A DNA stretch of 64,000 nt, from assembly GCF_022829405.1 (NCBI RefSeq), contig NZ_JAKSXW010000140.1, positions 1 through 64,000 on the forward strand. The letters run 5' to 3'. Positions 34,799 through 43,731 of this stretch are shown one piece after another; position 1 is the stretch's first letter; every line of letters begins with the position of its first letter. The notes below the pieces were generated by a model. That model saw only the letters and a list, made by a program, of their open reading frames with translations. It was not told the DNA's origin and made no database searches. The DNA is from Methylobacterium sp. J-076 (GTDB lineage: Bacteria > Pseudomonadota > Alphaproteobacteria > Rhizobiales > Beijerinckiaceae). Both the position numbers and the translations under genes were made by a program.

Positions 34799-36988
34799 TC
34801 ACTCGATGCGCACGGAGACGCTGTCGCTGGCGCCCGTGGCGTCGAGGACCGAGATCCGCGCGAAGCCTGCGCCCTCCGGAACCCAGCTCGACTGCCGCCG
34901 GATCGTGCGGGCGACGGGCATGCCGTCGATCATCCACGTCAGCGGCGGCACACCGCCGGACGCCTTCAGGACGACGCCCTCCCCCTCGGGTCGGGCCCCC
35001 CTCCCCGCAGGCGAGGCCAGCCCGAGATCGACCCGCGCCCCGTCCGGCGGGTAGGCGATCCGCAGGCCGGCTCCCCCCTCCGCGGGCTGGTCCTTCGCCA
35101 GGCGACGCAGGGGCGGCGGCAGGTCCGCGCTGGCGGCGAGCAGCGCCTCCGGCGGGCGGGGGCCGATGACGGTCTCCCCGCCGTAGCGGGCGAAGGCGTC
35201 GAACAGGATGGGGGCGGCGACGAGCCGTCCCACGAGGCCCGGCACCGCCGCCCCGTCCGGCCGGCCGACCCAGACCGCGATGGTGACGCGGCGGTCGAAC
35301 CCCACGGCCCAGGCGTCCCGGTAGCCGAAGGAGGTGCCTGTTTTATAGGCGAGGCGGTTCGGGAGGGCGTTGTCCGGCGGCGGTGTCCCGCGCAGGATAT
35401 CGGCGACGTACCAGGCGGAGACGGGCCCAGCGATCCGCCGGCCGGAGGCGGCCGGGGCCGGGCCGGTCCCGGCTTCGGGGGCGAGGGGCGGCATCTCCCC
35501 GTCGCGGGCGAGGCCGGCATAGAGGCGGGCGAGGTCGGTGAGGGTGAGGCCGAGGCCCCCGAGGGCGACGGGCAGGCCGGGGGCGGCCTCCCGGGGCAGG
35601 CGCAGGTCCGCGCCGGCGCTGCGCAGATGGGCCACGAACCGCGCCGGCCCCACCGCCTCCATGAGCGCGACGGCGGGCACGTTGAGGGAGAGCTGCAGGG
35701 CGCGCCGCGCGGTGACGGTGCCCTGGAAGGTGAGGTCGAAATTCTCCGGGGCGTAGCTCGCCGAGAAGCGAGAGGGCCGGTCCTCCACCAGCGTCTCGGG
35801 GTGGGCCAGCCCGGCCTCGAAGGCCATGGCGTAGACGAAGGGCTTCAGCGCCGAGCCGGGGGAGCGGATGGCCCGGGACATGTCGATGGCGCCCCGGCGG
35901 CCCGCATCGAGGTAGCCGGCGCTGCCGACGCGGGCGAGGGTGCGGCCGTCGCGGTTGTCGAGCACCACGATGGCCGCCGACAGGGCCGGGCCGGCGGCGG
36001 CGGCGCGTTCGGCGGCCAGGGCCTCCAGGCTCGCCTGGAGGCGCCCGTCGAGGCCGAGGCGGATCACCTCGCGCGACGGCTCGGCGGCCAGCGCCTCCTC
36101 GGCGGCGTGCGCGGCGAGCATCGGGAATGGGCGCCGGGCCGTGGGCACCGGCTCGGCCCTCGCCTCGCGAGCCTCGTCGTCGCCGAGGAGTCCGCGCCGC
36201 CGGGCGATCTCGATCACCCGGTCCCGGGCCGCCCGCGCCCGGTCGGGGAAGCGGTCCGGCCGGCGGGCCTCGGGCGATTGCGGCAGGGCGACCAGCAGGG
36301 CCGCCTGCGCCGCGGTGAGGCGGGCCGGCTCGCGCCCGAAATAGGCGAGGCTCGCCGCCCGCACCCCTTCCAGGGACCCGCCGAACGGCGCGAGCGCGAG
36401 GTAGAGGTCGAGCACCTGCGCCTTGCCGAGCCGCTGTTCGAGGCCCACCGCGCGGATCGCTTGGCGCAGCTTCGCCACGGCCGTGCGCTTCGCCCTCGGC
36501 TCGACGAGGCGGGCCACCTGCATCGACAGGGTCGAGCCGCCGGACACGATCCGGCCCTGGCGAAGTCCCTGGACGGCCGCCCGCAGCACGGCGACCGGAT
36601 CGATACCGGAATGGCGCGCGAAGCGACGGTCCTCGTAGACCTTCAGCATGGCGAGGTAGCGCGGATCCACGGCCCCGGCGGTCGCGGGAAGCCGCCAGCG
36701 TCCGTCGGCGGTGGCGAAGGGGCGCAGCAGCTCCCCCGCCCTGTCGAGGACCACCACCGAGCGCGCCCGGGCGGCGCTCAGGTCCAGGGGCGGCAGGGTG
36801 GCGGCGTAGATCGCCACGGCGGCGAGGGGGGCCGCGGCGCAGGCCAGGAGGAGCGGGAGCCACCGCCGGGCCGGCACGATTCGGGACCCGCCTCCGCGCA
36901 CGCCGTCACCCCCGCAAGCCGGGTCGGTCCCGGCCCGGGGCAGGATGCCGGTTCCAGGCCCGGAGGCAAGCGGACCGAGCCCGCTCAC
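34799..36988 (-). CDS. pbpC: Penicillin-binding protein 1C
   Basis: 729 residues from the first ATG; a later GTG near the membrane anchor is possible. Single membrane anchor (RRWLPLLLACAAAPLAAVAI), then glycosyltransferase 51 domain with EDRRFARHSGIDPVA and GGSTLSMQVARL, the transpeptidase domain with SPGSALKPFVYAM (SxxK) and YKTGTSFGYRDAWAVG (KTG), and a C-terminal Ig-like BiPBP_C region. Bifunctional peptidoglycan synthase/transpeptidase. The alpha-2-macroglobulin-type gene that commonly accompanies pbpC is not beside it here. Confidence 0.93.
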   Translation of the reverse strand: MSGLGPLASGPGTGILPRAGTDPACGGDGVRGGGSRIVPARRWLPLLLACAAAPLAAVAIYAATLPPLDLSAARARSVVVLDRAGELLRPFATADGRWRLPATAGAVDPRYLAMLKVYEDRRFARHSGIDPVAVLRAAVQGLRQGRIVSGGSTLSMQVARLVEPRAKRTAVAKLRQAIRAVGLEQRLGKAQVLDLYLALAPFGGSLEGVRAASLAYFGREPARLTAAQAALLVALPQSPEARRPDRFPDRARAARDRVIEIARRRGLLGDDEAREARAEPVPTARRPFPMLAAHAAEEALAAEPSREVIRLGLDGRLQASLEALAAERAAAAGPALSAAIVVLDNRDGRTLARVGSAGYLDAGRRGAIDMSRAIRSPGSALKPFVYAMAFEAGLAHPETLVEDRPSRFSASYAPENFDLTFQGTVTARRALQLSLNVPAVALMEAVGPARFVAHLRSAGADLRLPREAAPGLPVALGGLGLTLTDLARLYAGLARDGEMPPLAPEAGTGPAPAASGRRIAGPVSAWYVADILRGTPPPDNALPNRLAYKTGTSFGYRDAWAVGFDRRVTIAVWVGRPDGAAVPGLVGRLVAAPILFDAFARYGGETVIGPRPPEALLAASADLPPPLRRLAKDQPAEGGAGLRIAYPPDGARVDLGLASPAGRGARPEGEGVVLKASGGVPPLTWMIDGMPVARTIRRQSSWVPEGAGFARISVLDATGASDSVSVRIE

Positions 36989-37028
36989 CGTTTCCGCGCG
37001 TGGGGGCCACGGCCGCGACCGTCCCGGC

Positions 37029-40000
37029 TCAGGCGGCCTGCGCCTCGGCCCGCTCCCGGGCGAGCTTCGCCACCGCCACGAGATCGACCTTGCCCGCCCC
37101 GAGCAGGGGGATCGCGTCCAGCACGACCACCTCGGCGGGGATGGACACGTCCGAGGCGCCCTTGCCCTTGGCGAAGCTCTGGAAGGCGGAGCGCGTGGCG
37201 TCCTTGGCCTGGGTGAAGAGCACCAGACGCTCGCCCTTGCGCGGGTCGGGAACCGCGGCCACCGCGCTCGGGCGGTCGGGCCACAGCTCGGCGGCGAGGG
37301 CCTCCACGGCGGCGAGCGACACCATCTCGCCCGCGACCTTGGCGAAGCGCTTTGCCCGGCCCTTGATGGTCACGAAGCCCGCACCGTCGATGGCGACGAT
37401 GTCCCCGGTGTCGTGCCAGCCCTCCGGCGGCGGTTCGAGCACGCCGGGCCGCTCCGCCCTGAGGTAGCCGAGCATGATGTTCGGCCCCCGCAGCGACAGG
37501 CGGCCCCCATCCTCGATGCCGGGCACGGGGGCGAGCCGGAACTCGATGCCGGGGAGGATGCGGCCCACCGTGCCGAAGCGGTTGAACATCGGCGTGTTGA
37601 GGGCCACCACCGGCCCGCATTCGGTGACGCCGTAGCCTTCGAGGATGCGAAGGCCGAACTTCTCCAGCCACGTCCGGCGGGTCGTGTCCTTGATCGCCTC
37701 GGCGCCGGCCACGACGTAGCGGAGGGAGCGCAGGTCGTAGGCGTGCGCCGCCCGGGCGTAGCCCTGGAGGAACGTGTCCGTCCCGAACAGGACGGTGCTG
37801 TTCGTGCCGTAGATCAGCTCCGGCACGATCCGGTAGTGCAGCGGCGACGGGTAGAGGTAGACCGGCACGCCCGAGACGAGGGGCAGCACCAGCGCCGCCG
37901 TGAGGCCGAAGGCGTGGAACACCGGCAGGACGTTGAACACCTTGTCCATCGGGCCGAAATCGATCCGCGCCGCCACCTGCGCCACGTTGGCGAGGATGCA
38001 GCGGTTGGCGAGCACGACGCCCTTGGGCGTGCCCTCGCTGCCGGAGGTGAACAGCACCGCCGCGGGGTCCGCGCCGACCCGCGGCACGAGGGGCCGCCGC
38101 GGTGCCAGGAAGCCGCGGACCTTGTCGGTGGGGGTGATGCCGGCCCGGATGTCTTCGAGGTAGACGAGCTTCACCGCGCCGGCCATGGCCTCGGCGAGGG
38201 GGCCGAGGCGTCCCTTCTCGATGAAGGCGCGGGAGGTCAGCACCGTGCCGACCTCCGCCGTGGCGCAGGCCGAGAGCACGTTCTTCACCCCCGCCGAGAA
38301 GTTGATCATCGCCGGCACCCGCCCCGCCGAGGCGAGGGCGAAGAACGTCACCGCCGTGCCGTTGGCGTTCGGCAGCATCACGCCGATCCGCCCGCCCTCC
38401 GGGGCCAGCGGCATCAGCTTGCGGCCGAGGATGTTGGCCGCCATCACGAGGCGCCCGTAGGTGAGGCGACCCGAGACCGGGTCCTCCAGGGCATTGCGAT
38501 GCCAGCCGTGGGACTCGCCGGCATCGATCAGCGCGGCCATCAGCCCACGGTCGATGATGGAGGTGCGGAACAGCAGCTCGGACATGGCATCGTAGAGCTG
38601 CGCGCCGGCGGCCTGCCGCCGGTTCTTGCCCTTCAGGGCCGGATCCACGGTCAGCCGCAGGGGCGGCATGACGGTGACGGTCACCTTCGGCCACCAGCGG
38701 CGGCGGACCTGCCGCCGGGACAGGCGCGAGAAGACGGTCTGCTCCAGCCCGTCGATCTTCACCGGCACCACCATCACGCCGGACTTGTCGGCGATCAGGC
38801 CGGCGCCGTCGTAGACCTTCATCAGGCTGCCGGTGACGGTGAGCCGCCCCTCGGGGAAGATGATCAGCGTCTCGCCCGACTTCACCGCATTGATGAGCGT
38901 GCGGGTCGCCAGCGGCTTGGTCGGGTCGAGGGGCATCGCCCGGGTCATGCTGAGGAAGGGGCGGACCCACCAGCGCCGGGCGATGCCGCTGTCGATGGCG
39001 AAGACCGGCTCCTGGTCCAGCAGCGACAGGGCGAGCGGCGCATCGAGGAACGAGACGTGGTTCAGCGCCACGATGCAGTTGGGCCCGGCCTTCTCGATGT
39101 TGTCGAGCCCGCGCACCTCCAGGCGGTAGAAGGCCCGGAACAGGATCGACAGGGCGTCCCGGAACGGGCTCGTCGGCAGGGTCGCGAGCACCACGGCGCC
39201 GACCACGAGGTTGAGCACGGCCACGATGGCGAACAGGCTCGCGATCGACAGGCCCGCCGCCTGCATCGCCGCCAGCGCCAGGGTTCCGCCGACCATGAAG
39301 GCCGCGGTGATGACGTTGACCGCACCGATGATCCGGGCGCGCATGGCCTTCTCGGCCCAGGCCTGCACCGCCGCGAAGGACGGGACGATGTAGAGCCCCC
39401 CCGCCATGGCGAGGCCGAGGAAGTCCACCACCGTGCGCAGGCCGTGGCCGCTCTCGAGGAAGGCCAGGGGGCCCACCATCTCCGCGGGCGGCGGCGGGAC
39501 GTGCCCCACGGTCCAGGCGAGGTCGAAGCCGAAGGCGGCCATCAGCACCGCGCCGACGGGGGTGGGCAGCAGCACGATCCGCCCGCTGGCCAGCCAGGAG
39601 GCGAGGCCGGAGCCCAGCGCGATGCCGATGGAGAAGGTCGCCAGCAGCAGGGTGATGACCGTCTCGGAGCCGTTGAAGGACTGGCGCACCAGCACCGGCA
39701 GGAGGGACAGGATCACCACCCCCACCAGCCAGAACCAGCTCACGATCAGCGAGCCGCGCCACAGCCGGGTGTCGATCCACAGGTCGTGCAGGAGGGAGGC
39801 CGTCGAGCGGGCGATGTTCACGTCCACCTTGAGGTCGGGGGCGCCCTCGCCGGTCTCCGGGATCATCCGCGCCGAGAGCCAGCACAGCACGGCGAAGGCC
39901 ATCACCAGCGTGCCGAACAGCAGCCCCGAGCCGCCCATGGCCGAAGCGGTCCCCGCGGCGATGGTGCCGAGCAGGATGGCGAGGAAGGTCGCGGCCTCCA

Positions 40001-40451
40001 CGAGGGCGTTGCCGGCGGGAAGCTCCTCCCGCCGGAGGTGGTCGGGCAGGATGCCGTACTTGATCGGGCCGAACAGGGCCGCGATCGTCCCGAACAGGCC
40101 GAGCGCCACGAACAGCACCGGGATCGAGTGGAGCAGGAAGCCGGCGACGGCGCAGGCCGCGGCGAAGATCTCGGCGAACTTCAGCCGCCGGGCCATCAGC
40201 GCCTTGTCGTAGCGGTCGGCCCATTGGCCGCCGAGGCCGGAGAGGATGAAGAACGGGCCGATGAACACGGCGCTCGCCAGGGTGACGAGCACGCCCCCGT
40301 GGCCCCCATCACCCGCCCCCGCCTCGCCGCCGATCCCGAAGAGGATCAGGAAAGCCAGGGCGTTCTTCAAAAAATTGTCGTTGAAGGCCGAGAAGAACTG
40401 GCACCAGAACAGCGGCGCGAAACGTCGCGCGGTCATCAACGAACGGAACAT
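37029..40451 (-). CDS. Fused lysophospholipid transporter / 1-acyl-glycerophosphate acyltransferase / acyl-ACP synthetase (Aas-like)
   Basis: 1140 residues, three modules. (1) About 1-410: major-facilitator-like transporter akin to LplT, starting FAPLFWCQFFSAFNDNFLKN. (2) About 430-630: PlsC acyltransferase with ALNHVSFLDAPLAL (HxxxxD) and IIFPEGRLTVTG. (3) About 640-1130: AMP-forming ligase with AAVLFTSGSEGTPKGVVL, GYGVTECGPVVALN and WHDTGDIVAIDGAGF. In enterobacteria LplT and Aas are separate and reacylate lysophosphatidylethanolamine; here transporter and enzyme are one polypeptide. Cytoplasmic membrane. Confidence 0.88.
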   Translation of the reverse strand: MFRSLMTARRFAPLFWCQFFSAFNDNFLKNALAFLILFGIGGEAGAGDGGHGGVLVTLASAVFIGPFFILSGLGGQWADRYDKALMARRLKFAEIFAAACAVAGFLLHSIPVLFVALGLFGTIAALFGPIKYGILPDHLRREELPAGNALVEAATFLAILLGTIAAGTASAMGGSGLLFGTLVMAFAVLCWLSARMIPETGEGAPDLKVDVNIARSTASLLHDLWIDTRLWRGSLIVSWFWLVGVVILSLLPVLVRQSFNGSETVITLLLATFSIGIALGSGLASWLASGRIVLLPTPVGAVLMAAFGFDLAWTVGHVPPPPAEMVGPLAFLESGHGLRTVVDFLGLAMAGGLYIVPSFAAVQAWAEKAMRARIIGAVNVITAAFMVGGTLALAAMQAAGLSIASLFAIVAVLNLVVGAVVLATLPTSPFRDALSILFRAFYRLEVRGLDNIEKAGPNCIVALNHVSFLDAPLALSLLDQEPVFAIDSGIARRWWVRPFLSMTRAMPLDPTKPLATRTLINAVKSGETLIIFPEGRLTVTGSLMKVYDGAGLIADKSGVMVVPVKIDGLEQTVFSRLSRRQVRRRWWPKVTVTVMPPLRLTVDPALKGKNRRQAAGAQLYDAMSELLFRTSIIDRGLMAALIDAGESHGWHRNALEDPVSGRLTYGRLVMAANILGRKLMPLAPEGGRIGVMLPNANGTAVTFFALASAGRVPAMINFSAGVKNVLSACATAEVGTVLTSRAFIEKGRLGPLAEAMAGAVKLVYLEDIRAGITPTDKVRGFLAPRRPLVPRVGADPAAVLFTSGSEGTPKGVVLANRCILANVAQVAARIDFGPMDKVFNVLPVFHAFGLTAALVLPLVSGVPVYLYPSPLHYRIVPELIYGTNSTVLFGTDTFLQGYARAAHAYDLRSLRYVVAGAEAIKDTTRRTWLEKFGLRILEGYGVTECGPVVALNTPMFNRFGTVGRILPGIEFRLAPVPGIEDGGRLSLRGPNIMLGYLRAERPGVLEPPPEGWHDTGDIVAIDGAGFVTIKGRAKRFAKVAGEMVSLAAVEALAAELWPDRPSAVAAVPDPRKGERLVLFTQAKDATRSAFQSFAKGKGASDVSIPAEVVVLDAIPLLGAGKVDLVAVAKLARERAEAQAA

Positions 40452-40531
40452 GGTGGTCTCCGGCCTCCCGCCATGACTGACCCAGGCGCGGCGCCGAGGT
40501 CAAATCTGGCGTGATCCGGAAAGGGTCCGGC

Positions 40532-40795
40532 TCAGCGGCGGCCGATCCACAGCGGCTTGGCGCCCCGCCCCCATGGCAGCGCCCGGCGGTCGAACCCCGC
40601 ACGCAGGGCGGTGCCGAGGTCGTAGGACCGGTAGGCGTGCTGCACGAGGATCACGGCCAGGGCCAGGACGAGCGCCGCCGCGACGCAGGGCAGCGCCAGC
40701 AGGAGGACCAGCACGGAGCCGACCGCGGTGCGCTCCCCGAGGGAGGCCTGGGGCCAGGGGTCGATCGGGAGCCTGAACGGGCGTGCTGTCGGCAT
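40532..40795 (-). CDS. Small hypothetical single-span membrane protein
   Basis: 87 residues. One strong hydrophobic segment (VGSVLVLLLALPCVAAALVL) followed by a basic, Arg/Trp-rich tail GRGAKPLWIGRR. Start at 40795 gives a sensible N-terminus; an upstream extension to 41035 overlaps the next promoter and is rejected. No family recognised. Confidence 0.5.
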   Translation of the reverse strand: MPTARPFRLPIDPWPQASLGERTAVGSVLVLLLALPCVAAALVLALAVILVQHAYRSYDLGTALRAGFDRRALPWGRGAKPLWIGRR

Positions 40796-41000
40796 GGAGG
40801 TGTGCCCCCTTCGCCTCGGACCACGAGGGTGTCGCACCGGCCCGGTCGGATCGGGCCGCGTTCCGAGTGGCGATACTGTGCCCAAGGGTCTCCGGCGTCG
40901 AGGACGATTTTTGGGCAGCGTTGTCGCGGTGCAACGCCCGCTGGACAGGACGGAGTTCGGGCACAGTTTCTGGCGAACCCTTCGCCGAGGATGCGAGACG

Positions 41001-41912
41001 ATGCCCGGATACCTGCCCTTCGCGGGCGCGCTCAACCTGCCCGCCTACACCTGCGACAATTGCGGGTTCTGGCAGCGCCACTTCGCGCCGCCGCCCTCCT
41101 GCCCGATGTGCCTCGATGCGCGCCACGTCGTGCCTCAGGACGGTTGGCGCTTCCGCACCGCCGCCGAGGCGCAGGACGCCTTCCCCTGCCACTGGCGGGA
41201 GCTCGAGCCGGGGGTCTGGCGGTTCTGGAACGAGCCGGTCTCCGGCATCGGGCCGTCGGCCTATCTGATCCGGACCGACGACGGGAACATGGGCTTCGAG
41301 GGCTGCCCGGTCTTCAGCGAGGCGGCCCTCGACCAGATCGCGCGGCTCGGCGGCATGAGGGTGCTCTCGGCCTCGCATCCGCATTCCTACGGGGCGCTGG
41401 TGCAGCTTCAGGACCGGTTCGATCCGGAACTCTGCCTCCCGGCGGCGGACTTCACCTGGAGCGCCGCCCTTCAGGTGAGCTGGCCCTACGACGACTTCCT
41501 CGAGCCGCTGCCCGGCCTCGAACTGCACCGCACGGCGGGGCATTTCGACGGGCACGCGGTGCTGTTCGACCGCACGCGCAAGATCTGCTTCTGCGGCGAC
41601 GCCCTGAAGTTCGAGCTGGCGCCAGGCGATTTCCGGCGGGCGCGGACGATCTCCGCGCACAAGGCCTTCGTGCGCGGGGTGCCGCTGACGGTGAACGAGC
41701 TGCGCCGCTACCGGGACGTCTTCGAGCGGCTGGACTTCACCCAGACCTGGACGCCCTTCGAGCCCGCCGCCAATTGCGGCCGCCCCGAGGTGCTGGCGCT
41801 GATCGACGGGATGCTCGCCACCCGGCCGCACGCGGCACCCGTGCCGCTGGAGGAGCTGGCGCGGTCGGTTCCGCTCCTCCCCCCCCAGCGGGGGAAGGAG
41901 GATGGCGCCTAG
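41001..41912 (+). CDS. Metallo-beta-lactamase-like protein with N-terminal zinc ribbon
   Basis: 303 residues. N-terminal CDNCGFWQRHF and CPMCLDARH form a Cys4 zinc-ribbon pattern, followed by an MBL-like scaffold (SAYLIRTDDGNMGFEGCPVF, RTAGHFDGHAVLFD, CFCGDALKFEL). However, the usual HxHxDH metal motif is replaced by ASHPHSYGAL, so catalytic ability is doubtful or altered. Function unknown. The neighbouring nitrile hydratase genes converge on it, but I see no functional link. Confidence 0.7.
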   Translation: MPGYLPFAGALNLPAYTCDNCGFWQRHFAPPPSCPMCLDARHVVPQDGWRFRTAAEAQDAFPCHWRELEPGVWRFWNEPVSGIGPSAYLIRTDDGNMGFEGCPVFSEAALDQIARLGGMRVLSASHPHSYGALVQLQDRFDPELCLPAADFTWSAALQVSWPYDDFLEPLPGLELHRTAGHFDGHAVLFDRTRKICFCGDALKFELAPGDFRRARTISAHKAFVRGVPLTVNELRRYRDVFERLDFTQTWTPFEPAANCGRPEVLALIDGMLATRPHAAPVPLEELARSVPLLPPQRGKEDGA

Positions 41913-42238
41913 GTCGCCGCGAAGTTCGGATCGTTCTCCAGCCGGATCGGCTGGCCGTGCGGCGTGGCGTGGGCGGCCCGGTGCCAGGCGGCGGTCCGGG
42001 AGTCGAGGCTGGCGCCGTCCGCCACGCCGCGCTCGGCCAGGAGGCGTTCCAGCGTCTCCAGCCAGCGTCCGTAATCGGCCGCCTGCTCCCCCTGCCCCGC
42101 GGGGCGGATCGTGCGGCCGAGGGCGGCGGCCCACTCGGTCCACGTGAACAGCCCCGCCTCCTGCAACGAGACGACGAGGCCGAAGACCTGCGCCTCCCAC
42201 GGCGCGGAGAAGGGGCCCTGTGGTGCGGGGGTGCTCAT
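41909..42238 (-). CDS. Nitrile hydratase accessory protein
   Basis: 109 residues, homologous in pattern to the P14K/NthE family activators: WEAQVFGLVVSLQEAGLFTW, AAALGRTI, and WLETLERLLAERGVAD. Such proteins insert cobalt into the alpha subunit and promote its maturation. The ATG overlaps the beta-subunit stop (ATGA), completing the operon alpha-beta-activator. Consistent with a cobalt-type enzyme. Confidence 0.88.
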   Translation of the reverse strand: MSTPAPQGPFSAPWEAQVFGLVVSLQEAGLFTWTEWAAALGRTIRPAGQGEQAADYGRWLETLERLLAERGVADGASLDSRTAAWHRAAHATPHGQPIRLENDPNFAAT

Positions 42239-42894
42239 GCCGGGTCGAGGTAGGGTTCGAAGGCGGCAATGGTGACGCGCCCGCCGGGATCCGCCTCCGG
42301 CCCCCACAGCTCGGCCGCGTCGAAGGCCACCGTGTAGAGCCAGGCGGGGTTCTCGCCCTGTTTGGAGGCGTTGGTATCGGGGAAGACGAAGGCCCCGTGG
42401 ACCGCCTCGACCCGGCCGCGCCGGCCGCGGACGTAGCGCGGCAGGCGCGTATGCCCGACCGGGTTCATCACCTTCGCGATGACGGCATCGCCGAGGGCGA
42501 AGCGGGCCGGGCCGCCGGGGGGCCGGTCGCTGGGAAAGCCGGCCCGGAAGCGCGGTGCGAGGATGTCGGCGGTGAGCACCCGCGCGACGGGCGCCGGGGG
42601 TTCGAGGGACCGGCCGGCGGCGACCTCGTCGCGGGTGGCGAGGCCGGACGCGAGGATCTGCTTCTCCAACGCTTCGAACCAGATCTCATAGTAGCTCGAC
42701 GCGAGATACTCCGCCGGGGGCAGCGATTCCCGCATGGCGCGGCTGCCGTCGAGGTTCCAGGTGCCGGTGAAGCCCATCGCCATCGCCATGGCGAAGACGC
42801 GCTTCTCCCATTCCGCATGGAAGACCGGCTCGCCGGGCTCCGGCATGACCGGCCCGAAGCCGTGGCTCCCGCCGAGGTCCTGCGGGCCGTTCAT
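42235..42894 (-). CDS. nthB: Nitrile hydratase beta subunit
   Basis: 219 residues beginning [16 protein letters not shown], the family opening. Contains [29 protein letters not shown], and the C-terminal [18 protein letters not shown] with [12 protein letters not shown] (the SH3-like part). Pairs with alpha to form the hydratase heterodimer; overlaps the alpha stop by ATGA. Hydrates nitriles to amides, which the amidases nearby could convert further. Confidence 0.95.
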   Translation of the reverse strand: MNGPQDLGGSHGFGPVMPEPGEPVFHAEWEKRVFAMAMAMGFTGTWNLDGSRAMRESLPPAEYLASSYYEIWFEALEKQILASGLATRDEVAAGRSLEPPAPVARVLTADILAPRFRAGFPSDRPPGGPARFALGDAVIAKVMNPVGHTRLPRYVRGRRGRVEAVHGAFVFPDTNASKQGENPAWLYTVAFDAAELWGPEADPGGRVTIAAFEPYLDPA

Positions 42895-43547
42895 GCCGGG
42901 ATCTCCGAGCCGGGGGAGAGGGGCAGGCCGGTCCCGATCATCGAATCGCGGGTCACCAGGGCCGCCAGCGCCTCTTCCGGGAACCCCTCCGTGCCGGCCG
43001 GGCGCATGGGCAGAACCATGAACCGCGTCTCGGCGGTGGAATCCCACACCGTGATTCGGGTGGTCTCGGGGAGGCCGACCCCGAAGTCGGCGAGCACCCC
43101 GCGGGGGTCGATCACCGCCCGGGCCCTGTAGGCGGGCGCCTTGTACCAGACCGGCGGCAGGCCGAGCACCGGCCAGGGGTAGCAGGAGCACAGGGTGCAC
43201 ACGACCATGTTGTGCGTGTCCGGCGTGTTGGCCACCACCACCATGTGTTCGCCGCCCCGGCCGCCGATGCCGAGTTCGGCGATGGCCGGCGTCGCGTCGG
43301 CCAGGAGCCGGTCGCGGTAGGTGGGGTCGACCCAGGCGCGGGCGACCACCCGGGCCCCCAGATGCGGCCCGACCTTCGTCTCGTACATCTCGACCAGGGC
43401 ATCGAGGGCGGCGGGGACGATGTACCCCTTCTCCACCAGCAGCGATTCGAGGGCCTTCACCCGGGCTTCGACCGGGGTCAGGTCGCTGCCGTGCCCGTGG
43501 TGATGGCCATGGCCCGAACCGTGGGCGTGGTCGTGATCGTGCGTCAT
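42891..43547 (-). CDS. nthA: Nitrile hydratase alpha subunit, cobalt type
   Basis: 218 residues. The metal-binding loop [14 protein letters not shown] (Cys about 117, 120, 122) has Thr between the first cysteines, the established signature of cobalt-type nitrile hydratases (Fe types have Ser). The first 20 residues include nine His plus Asp/Gly, an unusual metal-binding tail absent from textbook enzymes. Start at 43547 is the first ATG giving this tail. Catalyses nitrile to amide hydration. First of the three-gene operon. Confidence 0.95.
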   Translation of the reverse strand: MTHDHDHAHGSGHGHHHGHGSDLTPVEARVKALESLLVEKGYIVPAALDALVEMYETKVGPHLGARVVARAWVDPTYRDRLLADATPAIAELGIGGRGGEHMVVVANTPDTHNMVVCTLCSCYPWPVLGLPPVWYKAPAYRARAVIDPRGVLADFGVGLPETTRITVWDSTAETRFMVLPMRPAGTEGFPEEALAALVTRDSMIGTGLPLSPGSEIPA

Positions 43548-43731
43548 GCCGGCGTCCTCGGCCCGAGGATGCACATTCGCCCACCTCCGCGCCACCCCCC
43601 TCGCCCCGGGCTTCGCGGCGGCCACCGGGACGATCCGGCAATCGTGGCCGGGCTTGTTTAGCAACGGTTCATCCGAAGCCAGTTAGCCGTGATTAGACCA
43701 GTTCCAGAATGCAGTATTTCAGGGGGAGCGA

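Noticed and set aside
36945-40514. An 1189-codon open frame on the plus strand opposite the acyltransferase fusion
   Set aside because: Antisense shadow; low-complexity His/Arg/Gly/Gln sequence and no recognisable family.
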